DNA of 21,562 nucleotides from positions 1 through 21,562 of the forward strand of contig PAHB01000043.1 in assembly GCA_002704665.1 (NCBI GenBank), in the 5' to 3' direction. The notes under the pieces are model-generated. The model searched no databases. It saw only the letters and a program-made list of their open reading frames with translations, and was not told the origin of the DNA. The position numbers were made by a program, and so were the translations under genes. Of the stretch, positions 8,336 through 15,867 are shown piece by piece (the stretch's first letter is position 1; each line of letters begins with the position of its first letter). This DNA is from Pseudomonadota bacterium (GTDB taxonomy: Bacteria > Pseudomonadota > Gammaproteobacteria > Burkholderiales > Eutrophovitaceae).

Positions 8336-9187
8336 ATGGGTGGGATTAATTGGTTTCCCGGGCATATGCACTCTGCCCGCAAAGATTTCGTTGAAATAAT
8401 ATCGAAAGTAGATATGGTACTTGAGTTGGTTGATGCTCGAGCTCCTATGGCGAGCACTAATCCACTAACCAACGATATTTGTTCAAAATACAAAAAGTTG
8501 GTTCTTAAGGTTATTAATAAAGTTGATTTGGCTGATTCACAAGTCACGAAATCGTGGGTCAATTATTTTAAGCTAAATGATTTTGGTAAGACAATTCTTC
8601 TTTCCGCAAAAAAACAAAATATCAACGGTAAAATCATCGCTAATTGTCGCGAACTAATCGGTGAAAACTTATCGCCGGACTGTCATATAAAAATACTGAT
8701 AGCAGGAATTCCAAATGTAGGAAAGTCAACAATATTTAATTCCTTGGCAAATAGAAAAGTCGCAAAGGTGGCTGATTTGCCAGCCGTTACAAGAAGGCAG
8801 CGTATATTAGGCTTAAACAGGGAGAAAATAAAAATCATTGATACTCCGGGATTGCTATGGCCTAAGATTCATGATGATAGAACAGGTAAAATTTTGGCGG
8901 CAAACAACAACATAGGGCAGAATGCATTCCAAGAGGTTGATGTTGCGCAATTTCTTGTAGAATTTTTAACCTCCCACTACCCAGAATGTTTAAATAAGCG
9001 CTATGGTATTGAGGAATTAAATAATGGCGGAGCAAGTCTTTTAACAGAAATTGCACATAAAAAAAAATTAGTTGAAAGGGGTAATATTCCGAACATTCAA
9101 AGGGCTGCAAATATGCTTTTGCGAGACTATAGAGCAGGTTATCTTGGAAGAATTAGTTTAGAAACGCCCACAAAATATAAAGATTAA
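8336..9187 (+). CDS. ylqF: Circularly permuted GTPase YlqF/RbgA, ribosome assembly
   Basis: This is a 283-residue GTPase of the YlqF/RbgA family, which acts in the cytoplasm in late maturation of the large ribosomal subunit. The G motifs occur in permuted order: G4 NKVD at 61-64, G5 SAK at 90-92, G1 GIPNVGKS at 124-131, G2 Thr152 and G3 DTPG at 169-172. The N-terminal INWFPGHM is a strong family marker, and a C-terminal helical domain of about 100 residues follows, as in RbgA. The start at 8336 is chosen because INWFPGHM lies at residue 4. An ATG at 8331 is out of frame. The gene begins 21 bases after the helicase-nuclease gene and may depend on read-through from it. No Shine-Dalgarno sequence is evident. 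Confidence 0.93.
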   Translation: MGGINWFPGHMHSARKDFVEIISKVDMVLELVDARAPMASTNPLTNDICSKYKKLVLKVINKVDLADSQVTKSWVNYFKLNDFGKTILLSAKKQNINGKIIANCRELIGENLSPDCHIKILIAGIPNVGKSTIFNSLANRKVAKVADLPAVTRRQRILGLNREKIKIIDTPGLLWPKIHDDRTGKILAANNNIGQNAFQEVDVAQFLVEFLTSHYPECLNKRYGIEELNNGGASLLTEIAHKKKLVERGNIPNIQRAANMLLRDYRAGYLGRISLETPTKYKD

Positions 9188-9288
9188 ATTATAAAATTCA
9201 GACAATCTTTAGTTTTTTCTTGGATTTTACGCCAACCCTCTAGTAGTATTCGATAGATCAAAATAAACCCATGTACAGGATTTAGATT

Positions 9289-9972
9289 ATGAAATTTTTG
9301 TATTTAATTATGATTATGACTTTTTTGTTTGGATGTTCTGAGCAAACTGATGTGTCCAAAAAGGCTTTGGATAAGGATGAGTATGACATTCTCTACACTA
9401 TTGGTGTGGAGGTTAGCCAACAGGTAAAGGTCTTAGGCCTTAATGCAGCAGAATTACAAGCTGTTCAGTCGGGCTTTTCGGATAACATACTTGAAAATGA
9501 GCTGCAAGTTGATACATCTCAGCATCGCCAGAAGTTGCAAGAATGGGGAAGTAAAAGGATTGAGGCCGCCGCAATGCGTTACAGTAAACAAGGGGAAGAA
9601 TATTTAAAAAAATTCTTGGAAGATCCCTCAATAAAAAAGACGGTCTCAGGGGCTCTTATTAAGGACATCAGTGCGGGCACTGGGAAACAGCCCACTGGCA
9701 GTAGTAGAGTCAAAATTCACTACCACGGAACGCTGGTAGATGGAACCGTGTTTGATAGCTCGAAAGACCGCGGAGAACCAGGAGAATTTGCTCTAGGAGG
9801 GTTGATAAAATGCTGGGGAGAGGGTATTCCGCAGATGAAAGTTGGTGGGACTGCGCGTTTAGTATGTCCTCCGGAAACAGCGTATGGAGAAAACGGATCT
9901 CCTCCGGTGATTCCGCCGAATTCGACATTAATTTTTGACGTGGAGCTTTTAGACATCTTAGATGAAAGTTGA
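9289..9972 (+). CDS. FKBP-type peptidyl-prolyl isomerase lipoprotein, FkpA-like
   Basis: This 227-residue envelope protein catalyses cis-trans isomerisation of prolyl bonds and probably acts as a periplasmic folding helper. Residues 1-16 are a lipoprotein signal with lipobox LFGC (Cys16). The next residue is Ser, not Asp, which by the Lol rule predicts outer-membrane sorting. Residues 28-110 form the helical FKBP_N dimerisation domain (YTIGVEVSQQV at 36-46). Residues 120-225 are the FKBP domain, with VKIHYHGTLVDGTVFDSS at 141-158, the Trp176 floor residue in CWGEGI, AYGENG at 198-203 and a C-terminal FDVELLDI strand. Mature cysteines 175 and 193 could form a disulfide. It starts the FKBP, NIPSNAP, Sel1 gene row. 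Confidence 0.93.
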   Translation: MKFLYLIMIMTFLFGCSEQTDVSKKALDKDEYDILYTIGVEVSQQVKVLGLNAAELQAVQSGFSDNILENELQVDTSQHRQKLQEWGSKRIEAAAMRYSKQGEEYLKKFLEDPSIKKTVSGALIKDISAGTGKQPTGSSRVKIHYHGTLVDGTVFDSSKDRGEPGEFALGGLIKCWGEGIPQMKVGGTARLVCPPETAYGENGSPPVIPPNSTLIFDVELLDILDES

Positions 9973-9998
9973 TGCTAAATTCAATAACTAATATTTAT

Positions 9999-10002
9999 GG
10001 AG
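9999..10002 (+). promoter_or_regulatory. Ribosome binding site GGAG of the NIPSNAP gene
   Basis: GGAG lies eight bases before ATG 10011, within the 38-base gap after the FKBP gene. It confirms the start and suggests co-transcription. Confidence 0.6.
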
Positions 10003-10010
10003 ATTAAATA

Positions 10011-10337
10011 ATGATAATAGATATCAGGACCTATACATGTAGACCGGGAATGATAAAAAAACACATGGCTTTGTACGAAAAAATGGGTAAGGGTCCCCAA
10101 ACAAGGCACTTAGGTCAGCCACTTGGTTTTTTGACCGGAGAAACTGGCAATCCAAATGAATATGTTCACATGTGGGTGTATGATAGTGCCGGGGACAGAG
10201 AGACTAAAAGGGCAGCCATGTGGGCGGATCCCGATTGGATAGCATATACCCAAGAGAGCGCAAAATTAGGAGCTTTAGTGGCTCAGGAAAACAAGCTGAT
10301 GAATCCCGTTGATTTTTTTCCATCTCCAAAAAAATAG
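10011..10337 (+). CDS. NIPSNAP-family protein
   Basis: This 108-residue soluble protein matches the NIPSNAP domain, a dimeric alpha-beta barrel fold. The hallmarks are the opening IDIRTYTCRPG strand, a helix over KKHMALYEKMG, the GFLTGETGNPNEYVHMW core, and the DRETKRAAMWADPDW segment before a terminal helix. The family's biochemical role in bacteria is not established, so no function is assigned. The length equals one domain with no targeting signal. The gene lies 38 bases after the FKBP gene and its stop codon touches the ATG of the Sel1-repeat gene, so these are likely one transcript. Confidence 0.85.
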   Translation: MIIDIRTYTCRPGMIKKHMALYEKMGKGPQTRHLGQPLGFLTGETGNPNEYVHMWVYDSAGDRETKRAAMWADPDWIAYTQESAKLGALVAQENKLMNPVDFFPSPKK

Positions 10338-10853
10338 ATGGATTCTCGTCTGATTCGGTCGGCGTGTAATTTATTTTTTATGTTTTGTTTTTTTGTTTGT
10401 GCTGTATCAAACGCTGAGACCGATGATCAAATGTTTTATCAAGGACTTAAGGCTTTTGAGCAGAATAAATATAAAATGGCCGCTGAATTATGGCTTAGAG
10501 CAGCCTCATCAGGTCACATTCGCGCTCAAAATGGGCTCGGGGTTATTTATCGTGACGGTTTGGGAATGCCGAGAAATACTGAGAAAGCAATCGATTGGTT
10601 CTATAAATCAGCTGAGAAAGGATACGCCTATGGGATGTATAATTTGGCTATAGTCTTTATCAGTAGAGGAGATTCTTCGAACAATAATATTGAGGCATAT
10701 AAATGGTTATATTTAGCTACGGCATTGAATTTTGATGAGCAGGCAAATTATAGACTTTATATTCTGGCAAACCGCATGTCGAAATTGGAAATGAAGGAGG
10801 CCAGTGTTCAAGCTCAAAGGTGGTTTGATGGTTTTTTTTTTGAGGAGTATTAA
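10338..10853 (+). CDS. Secreted Sel1-repeat protein
   Basis: The 171-residue product has a Sec signal peptide (residues 1-26, hydrophobic Phe/Cys-rich core, likely cleavage after SNA). It is followed by Sel1/TPR-like helical repeats: a first one around 37-58 (LKAFEQNKYKMAAELW), a well-formed one at 59-94 (AQNGLGVIYRDGLG, then AIDWFYKSAEKG) and a degenerate third at 95-131. Sel1 repeats are protein-protein scaffolds, so it may be a periplasmic adaptor; no partner can be named. ATG 10338 directly follows the TAG of the NIPSNAP gene (TAGATG), indicating translational coupling. A T10 run at 10832-10841 lies five codons before the stop. It converges on gshA with a 12-base gap and no visible terminator. 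Confidence 0.8.
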   Translation: MDSRLIRSACNLFFMFCFFVCAVSNAETDDQMFYQGLKAFEQNKYKMAAELWLRAASSGHIRAQNGLGVIYRDGLGMPRNTEKAIDWFYKSAEKGYAYGMYNLAIVFISRGDSSNNNIEAYKWLYLATALNFDEQANYRLYILANRMSKLEMKEASVQAQRWFDGFFFEEY

Positions 10854-10865
10854 AAAAAAGTTATT

Positions 10866-12449
10866 TTATCCATCCATATTTTTTAAAGATTTTTCTAGCG
10901 AAGAGGTTTGATCAATATAAGATTTTCTGTAGGATTCAAAATCTGTTTTCGATTCGACTTCAAGTTCACGCTGACGAAACAAGGATTTTTGTGCGATGCC
11001 TTTGTCCTTATTGACGATATTGCTAGGATATTCTAACTTTTTAAATTTTTCCTTATGTTTTTTTGAGTTATGTAAGGTGAAATTTTTAAATGACTGATCA
11101 TGGTAATTACAAATATCTTTCAAAACTTTTGCTGAAATTGAATTTTCAGGGTTTCGAATTATTCGACTAGCAATTTCAAGAGAAGCTGAGTACTTATCGG
11201 TTTGATTAGCAGAATCTAATGCAGTGGCAATGGGAAAACATTTTTCTATTATTTCAGTTCCCCATTCTTTAATTGTTTGCAAATTGTCGCCTCGGAATAT
11301 TTTGGTGTGCGGATCTCTACCATATTCAGCAACTACATGTTGATTATGATGGATATCTACCAGCTCTTTCGGGGAATCGGCAGGACTGTCAGTTAATAAA
11401 CAATGCAGCAGAAATATATCAATAAATCTGATCGTATCCTCTGAAATTCCTAGCTCTGAATAAGGGTCCAGATCTATAGCTCGTATTTCTACATATTCTA
11501 CGCCTCGGTTATGCAGAGCGTGGAGTGGCCTCTCGCTTGGTTTGATACGGCGTTTTGGTCTGATAGTACTGTAAAATTCATTTTCTATTTGAAGTAGGCT
11601 AGTAGAGAGTTGGTTGTAACTATCGCCGTTTTTTATCCCTATGTAAGCGTAGGGTGGGTACGGTTCAGTAAGAGCAGCCTGTAGGGATCGTGTGTAGCTG
11701 TTCAGAGTGTTGTAGGTTACCGCAATCGAACTTTGAACATCGCTTTGATAGCCAAGAGGCCCCATTCTGAGGGAGGTTGCTTCCGGGAGATACATATCTC
11801 CTGATTTAAAGTTTTTGAGCCGGTGGACTTTTTTCTCAGTAAATGTTTTACAGACCGCAGGAGAACCCCCGAAAAGATAGAGTAAAAGCCATGCTTCGCG
11901 CTGAAAATTGCGAATTAATGCAAAGTAGAAATGATTTCGTAACTCTTCAATCGATTCACCACTATAAACGTCCTTTTGTAAGATTTGCCAAGCATTTTCA
12001 GGTATTGAAAAGTTATAGTGGATTCCTGAAATCATTTGCATTTTTCGACCGTATCGGTGTGACAATCCTCTTCGATACACATGTTTCGCTCTACCGATGT
12101 TGGAAGCTCCGTAAATCCCTATTGGTATTGCTTCTTCGCGTGGGAGATCGCATGGCATACTGCTGCACCACAAAAGTTCATCTTCTATATTTTCGTAAAC
12201 AGTTTTATGAATTTGTGTCAACTCTCTAATGCAATCCTCGACTGATGAGTGGGTTTGGGTTATGAGTTCTAATTGTGATTCACTGAAATCAGTGGTGATG
12301 CTTGGGTGGGTCAGGGCTGACCCAAGCTTCGCAGGATGACATTTTGAAGATAAAACCCCTGATGGCGAAACCCTTAGACTTTCTTTCTCGATACCCCTTC
12401 GAATTCCCGCTAGTGTTTCTGTGTCGAATACCGGAACCTTTTTGTTCAT
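10866..12449 (-). CDS. gshA: Glutamate-cysteine ligase (proteobacterial type)
   Basis: This enzyme catalyses the ATP-dependent joining of L-glutamate and L-cysteine, the first step of glutathione synthesis, in the cytoplasm. The 527-residue length is close to E. coli GshA (518). The family signature GIRRGIEKESLRV lies at 15-27. Other conserved blocks are TDFSESQLELIT, LWCSSMPCDLP, IGIYGASNIGR, the HRYGRKMQMISGIHYNFS nucleotide and substrate-binding segment, the EATSLRMGPLGYQS block and YVEIRAIDLDPYS. The C-terminal 100 residues are Lys-rich and less conserved. It is monocistronic on the minus strand, convergent with the Sel1 gene and divergent from the amidohydrolase gene across 110 bases. 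No clear Shine-Dalgarno sequence precedes the ATG. Confidence 0.96.
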   Translation of the reverse strand: MNKKVPVFDTETLAGIRRGIEKESLRVSPSGVLSSKCHPAKLGSALTHPSITTDFSESQLELITQTHSSVEDCIRELTQIHKTVYENIEDELLWCSSMPCDLPREEAIPIGIYGASNIGRAKHVYRRGLSHRYGRKMQMISGIHYNFSIPENAWQILQKDVYSGESIEELRNHFYFALIRNFQREAWLLLYLFGGSPAVCKTFTEKKVHRLKNFKSGDMYLPEATSLRMGPLGYQSDVQSSIAVTYNTLNSYTRSLQAALTEPYPPYAYIGIKNGDSYNQLSTSLLQIENEFYSTIRPKRRIKPSERPLHALHNRGVEYVEIRAIDLDPYSELGISEDTIRFIDIFLLHCLLTDSPADSPKELVDIHHNQHVVAEYGRDPHTKIFRGDNLQTIKEWGTEIIEKCFPIATALDSANQTDKYSASLEIASRIIRNPENSISAKVLKDICNYHDQSFKNFTLHNSKKHKEKFKKLEYPSNIVNKDKGIAQKSLFRQRELEVESKTDFESYRKSYIDQTSSLEKSLKNMDG

Positions 12450-12472
12450 TATTAATAAAAACTAGTTTGATT

Positions 12473-12478
12473 TATAAT
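12473..12478 (+). promoter_or_regulatory. Possible -10 element (TATAAT) for the amidohydrolase gene
   Basis: A perfect TATAAT hexamer lies 81 bases before the chosen start, within the divergent gshA/amidohydrolase spacer. The best -35 match (TTAATA at 12451-12456, spacing 16) is poor, so this is only a candidate promoter. Confidence 0.3.
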
Positions 12479-12550
12479 AGAGCATATTTTAGCGCTTATT
12501 GGCGAAATTCCAAATTGTTTGGAAAAAAGTGTAAGCATGTTAGATTTTAC

Positions 12551-12554
12551 GGAG
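12551..12554 (+). promoter_or_regulatory. Ribosome binding site GGAG that fixes the amidohydrolase start
   Basis: GGAG lies five bases before ATG 12560. It argues for this start over an upstream in-frame ATG at 12302 that would run antisense through the beginning of gshA. Confidence 0.65.
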
Positions 12555-12559
12555 TGGTT

Positions 12560-14269
12560 ATGTCAGAACTTGTTATAAGGAACGCGACAGTTGTAGATGG
12601 AACCGGGAGGCCGAAGTTTGTCGCCGATGTGGCTGTTGATTCGGGAAAAATATGTTTCGTTGGTAAACATGCGGAAAAGGGATACCGTGAGATTAACGCT
12701 GATGGTCTACTGTTAACACCGGGATGGGTAGATATCCATACACATTACGATGGGCAAGCCATATGGGATGAACTAATGACACCGTCATCGTGGCATGGTG
12801 TTACCACAGCAGTTTTTGGTAATTGCGGAGTAGGGTTTGCTCCAGTACGGAAGGGAACAGAAAAATACTTGATTAACCTTATGGAGGGGGTAGAGGATAT
12901 TCCAGAGTCGGTTTTGTCAGAGGGTCTCGATTTCTCTTGGCAAAGCTTTCCAGAATATTTGGATGTGCTGGATCAGAAGGCCCGCATTATGGATATTGGA
13001 ACCCAAATACCCCACGCAGCGCTTCGCTTTTTTGTCATGGGAAAGCGAGGAGCGGATCACCAGTCAGAACCTACAGACGATGAGATCGGTGTAATGGGTC
13101 ATTTAGTCGAAGAGGCATTAAGTGCCGGCGCTCTAGGATTTTCTACGTCGAGGACTATTAAACATAAGGCAGGAGACGGGAGCTATACGCCGAGTTTGAC
13201 GGCTTCAGAGCCAGAGCTACTGGGTATTGCGCATGCAATGAGGAACGCTGGTCGTGGGGTCATCGAAGTTAACTCAGACTTTGGAGATGGTGATTTTGAG
13301 ATTCTCAGGGAAATTGCGAAAACAGCTAAACGTCCTCTTACTGTACTTTTGCTCCAAGTCCATAATGCGCCGAACTTGTGGAAGGAGACTTTGGCTAGTA
13401 TAAAAAACGCAAGGATGAAAGGTCAGGCGGTAACCGGTCAGGTCGGTAGTAGACCGATTGGTGTTCTGATGGGCTTTCAAAGCTCGATTCATCCTTTTAT
13501 CAATCACCCTCTTTGGAGAAGCATGGAGCAACTTCCGCACAAAGAGAAAATTTCTAGAATAACTTCTGACGAAATTTTAAGGAAAAAACTGATTTGTGAG
13601 TTACCTCAAGATAAGAAGACGCAATGGATTGTGTCTCTTCTAAAAACGACTTTCAAGCTTGATGATCCCACTAATTGTGAGCCTGACTTTAACGAAAGTG
13701 CAGAGGCGTTTGCGCGAAGGAATAACTCAAATATATTAGAAGTAGTTTTGTCTTGGTTATTAGAAGATGAAGGAAAGGCTCTTCTTCTGCACACATTTGA
13801 AAACTACTATCATGGCGATTTGAGAGTAATTCATCAACTTCTACAAGAAGATTCGACAATATGTGGGCTTGGTGATGCTGGTGCTCACGTTGGATTTCTG
13901 TGTGATGCTGGTAGTATGACAAGTATGCTGGACTTTTGGGTGAAACGTAGAACGCGTGGACCAAGATTGCCGCTAGAGTATCTCGTAAAAAAACAGACTA
14001 AAGATACGGCTGAGACTTACGGTTTGTTTGACAGAGGGCAAATTGTTGAGGGGTACAAAGCTGACTTTAACTTGATTGATTTTGAAAATTTAAGAGTAAC
14101 CAAGCCAGAAGTTGTATATGATCTCCCGGCCGGCGGAAAACGAATTCAGCAAAAAGCTGTTGGCTATCGTCACACTTTTGTATCGGGTGTTGAGGTTATG
14201 GTGGATGGACAGAACACCGGCAGTCTGCCCGGTAAATTAATTCGTGGATCGACTAACTTGGCGATCTAG
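12560..14269 (+). CDS. Amidohydrolase of the N-acyl-D-amino-acid deacylase (D-aminoacylase) family
   Basis: The 569-residue cytoplasmic metallo-hydrolase probably cleaves an N-acyl or cyclic amide bond, by family an N-acyl-D-amino acid. The start at 12560 is chosen by its ribosome binding site and by the standard opening MSELVIRNATVVDGTG. The metal-binding motif DIHTHYDGQ has His60 and His62. Cys89 in FGNCGVG matches the metal-bridging Cys of D-aminoacylase. His268 in QVHNAP and Asp439/His443 in GDAGAH are likely further active-site residues. The C-terminal beta-sandwich strands (IVEGYKADFNLIDF) are typical. Substrate specificity cannot be called, because this large family also includes hydantoinase-like members. 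The SDR gene follows after three bases, so the two are probably co-transcribed. Confidence 0.85.
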   Translation: MSELVIRNATVVDGTGRPKFVADVAVDSGKICFVGKHAEKGYREINADGLLLTPGWVDIHTHYDGQAIWDELMTPSSWHGVTTAVFGNCGVGFAPVRKGTEKYLINLMEGVEDIPESVLSEGLDFSWQSFPEYLDVLDQKARIMDIGTQIPHAALRFFVMGKRGADHQSEPTDDEIGVMGHLVEEALSAGALGFSTSRTIKHKAGDGSYTPSLTASEPELLGIAHAMRNAGRGVIEVNSDFGDGDFEILREIAKTAKRPLTVLLLQVHNAPNLWKETLASIKNARMKGQAVTGQVGSRPIGVLMGFQSSIHPFINHPLWRSMEQLPHKEKISRITSDEILRKKLICELPQDKKTQWIVSLLKTTFKLDDPTNCEPDFNESAEAFARRNNSNILEVVLSWLLEDEGKALLLHTFENYYHGDLRVIHQLLQEDSTICGLGDAGAHVGFLCDAGSMTSMLDFWVKRRTRGPRLPLEYLVKKQTKDTAETYGLFDRGQIVEGYKADFNLIDFENLRVTKPEVVYDLPAGGKRIQQKAVGYRHTFVSGVEVMVDGQNTGSLPGKLIRGSTNLAI

Positions 14270-14272
14270 AAG

Positions 14273-15031
14273 ATGGAACTGTCTTCGCTAACTGCCTCTT
14301 TCAGAGCGGGATGTAATGTCCTAGTAATTGGTTCCAATGGAGGAATAGGCCAGGCTACAGCTCAACTATTAGCGACTCAAAATAATATTGGTAAAGTGTT
14401 CACTTGCTCACGGCACGATTCATCTATTCTGCGCGGGGTCGAAAAACATTTTTATCTTGATTTGGAAAGTGAAAATTCGATTGTAGAAGTTTCCGAAGAA
14501 ATAAAGAAAATCATTGATTATCTTGATTTAGTCTTAGTTGCCACAGGCGTACTAAAAAGCGGATCGAAAATTTCACCTGAAAAAAATTTAGAAAGTTTGA
14601 ATATGAGTCAACTAGAGCGTAGTTTCAGAGTGAACAGTATAGGCCCTGCGCTTTTAATAAAACATTTTTATCCGATTCTAAATAGTAAATCAAAATCAGT
14701 ATTTGCAGCGATTTCGGCTCGAGTTGGTAGCACGACTGATAACAGGCTGGGAGGGTGGTATGGATACCGAGCTTCAAAAGCTGCTTTGAATATGTTTATT
14801 AAAACCGCTGCGGTTGAGTTGAAAAGAAAAAACTCTGAGATAATTTGCGTGTCTCTACACCCTGGCACGGTCGACACGCCGCTTTCGGCGCCTTTTCAAA
14901 GTAGCGTTATTCAAAAGCAAATGGTTTCAGCGGCTGATGCTGCGCAAAACTTAATGCAAGTTATAAATCAATTAAATTCTTCTGATAGCGGTGGTTTTTT
15001 TGCATGGGATGGAAAAAAAATTCCTTACTAG
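14273..15031 (+). CDS. Short-chain dehydrogenase/reductase, CsgA/sniffer-like
   Basis: This is a 252-residue NAD(P)-dependent oxidoreductase of the SDR superfamily. The nucleotide-binding motif GSNGGIGQ is at 20-27. Asn121, Ser148 and the YRASK pair Tyr165/Lys169 make up the catalytic tetrad. The usual NNAG is replaced by VATG (89-92), as in the CsgA/sniffer-like branch of SDRs. LHPGTVDTPLSAPF near 195-210 is the typical post-catalytic segment. The ATG follows the amidohydrolase stop after three bases. The TAG stop abuts the stop of the opposite-strand SDR with no base between them. The substrate is unknown; a role in processing the amidohydrolase product is possible but unproven. Confidence 0.85.
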   Translation: MELSSLTASFRAGCNVLVIGSNGGIGQATAQLLATQNNIGKVFTCSRHDSSILRGVEKHFYLDLESENSIVEVSEEIKKIIDYLDLVLVATGVLKSGSKISPEKNLESLNMSQLERSFRVNSIGPALLIKHFYPILNSKSKSVFAAISARVGSTTDNRLGGWYGYRASKAALNMFIKTAAVELKRKNSEIICVSLHPGTVDTPLSAPFQSSVIQKQMVSAADAAQNLMQVINQLNSSDSGGFFAWDGKKIPY

Positions 15032-15838
15032 CTATAAAAACTGTTCTAACCTTCTATTTGATATATTCCACAAATCTGTTGCTGTTTTTTCGTTTGTGGC
15101 GTTTCGTGATGCCGGTTTTTGCACACAAGAGACAAAATATTTACCGTTTATTTGAGCTACTTTTTTTGAAATAGCAAGATAGACAGGTGTTTTGGCACCG
15201 TTTTTTATGCTATCTCCCTTCATACTAAAACCCTTATGTAATAATTTAGTACTGATTACTCCGGGATGGAGTGCATTAACGGTTAACTTTGTTTGGGATA
15301 GCTTTTCAGCTAAGCATTGGGTAAAAAGTATATTTGCCAATTTTGACGTTGCATAAGCATTAAAGCCGCTGAAATTAAGATTGAAGTCGAGATTATTTAA
15401 GTCTATTGATATTCCTTGGTGTGCCATCGAGCTTACTATAACGATACGACCGGCGTCCGACATTATTTTTTTGTTGATTAAATCATTCGTTAAAAGATGG
15501 ACGGCAAAATGATTTACAGCCATAGTCTCCTCAAACCCATCAACAGTTACTACCCTCTGGTTTCTATATACTCCAGCATTATTAATTAGCACATCGACCT
15601 GAAGCGACATTGACAATATCTGCTCGCCTATCTGCATAACGTCGTGCATCTTCGACAAATCACCCCAAACGGGTATTGCCTTTCTATTTTTTTTACCATT
15701 AAATTTCGAGACAACATATTTTGACTTCGTTGCACTTCTACCGTGAAGGAGGACAATATTTCCTTTGTCTATTAATTCCTCTGCAGTTGCTAGACCTATG
15801 CCATCGGTAGCTCCCGTCACTAGTATTGTTTTAGCCAT
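15032..15838 (-). CDS. Short-chain dehydrogenase/reductase, retinol dehydrogenase-like
   Basis: This is a 268-residue SDR with cofactor motif TGATDGIG at 8-15, NNAG at 86-89, catalytic Ser136/137 and the YATSK pair Tyr162/Lys166. The stretch YATSKLANILFTQCLAE and the HPGVISTKL block are characteristic of the retinol-dehydrogenase/WWOX-like SDR branch. The basic HGRS (32-35) after beta-2 suggests NADP preference, which is an inference. It is the last gene of a five-gene minus-strand row, 29 bases after the TAXI permease gene. Its function is probably oxidation or reduction of a compound handled by that cluster. Confidence 0.87.
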   Translation of the reverse strand: MAKTILVTGATDGIGLATAEELIDKGNIVLLHGRSATKSKYVVSKFNGKKNRKAIPVWGDLSKMHDVMQIGEQILSMSLQVDVLINNAGVYRNQRVVTVDGFEETMAVNHFAVHLLTNDLINKKIMSDAGRIVIVSSMAHQGISIDLNNLDFNLNFSGFNAYATSKLANILFTQCLAEKLSQTKLTVNALHPGVISTKLLHKGFSMKGDSIKNGAKTPVYLAISKKVAQINGKYFVSCVQKPASRNATNEKTATDLWNISNRRLEQFL

Positions 15839-15867
15839 TTTTTATATATTTTGTTTTTAACTTTTGT

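Noticed and set aside
9179..9218. Inverted repeat AAAGATT/AATCTTT followed by a T run after ylqF
   Set aside because: The stem is seven mostly A/T pairs with an 18-base loop, too weak to call a terminator by eye.
12302..12559. In-frame 5' extension of the amidohydrolase to an upstream ATG
   Set aside because: The extension runs antisense to the first 148 bases of gshA, and the conserved N-terminus and GGAG site point to ATG 12560.
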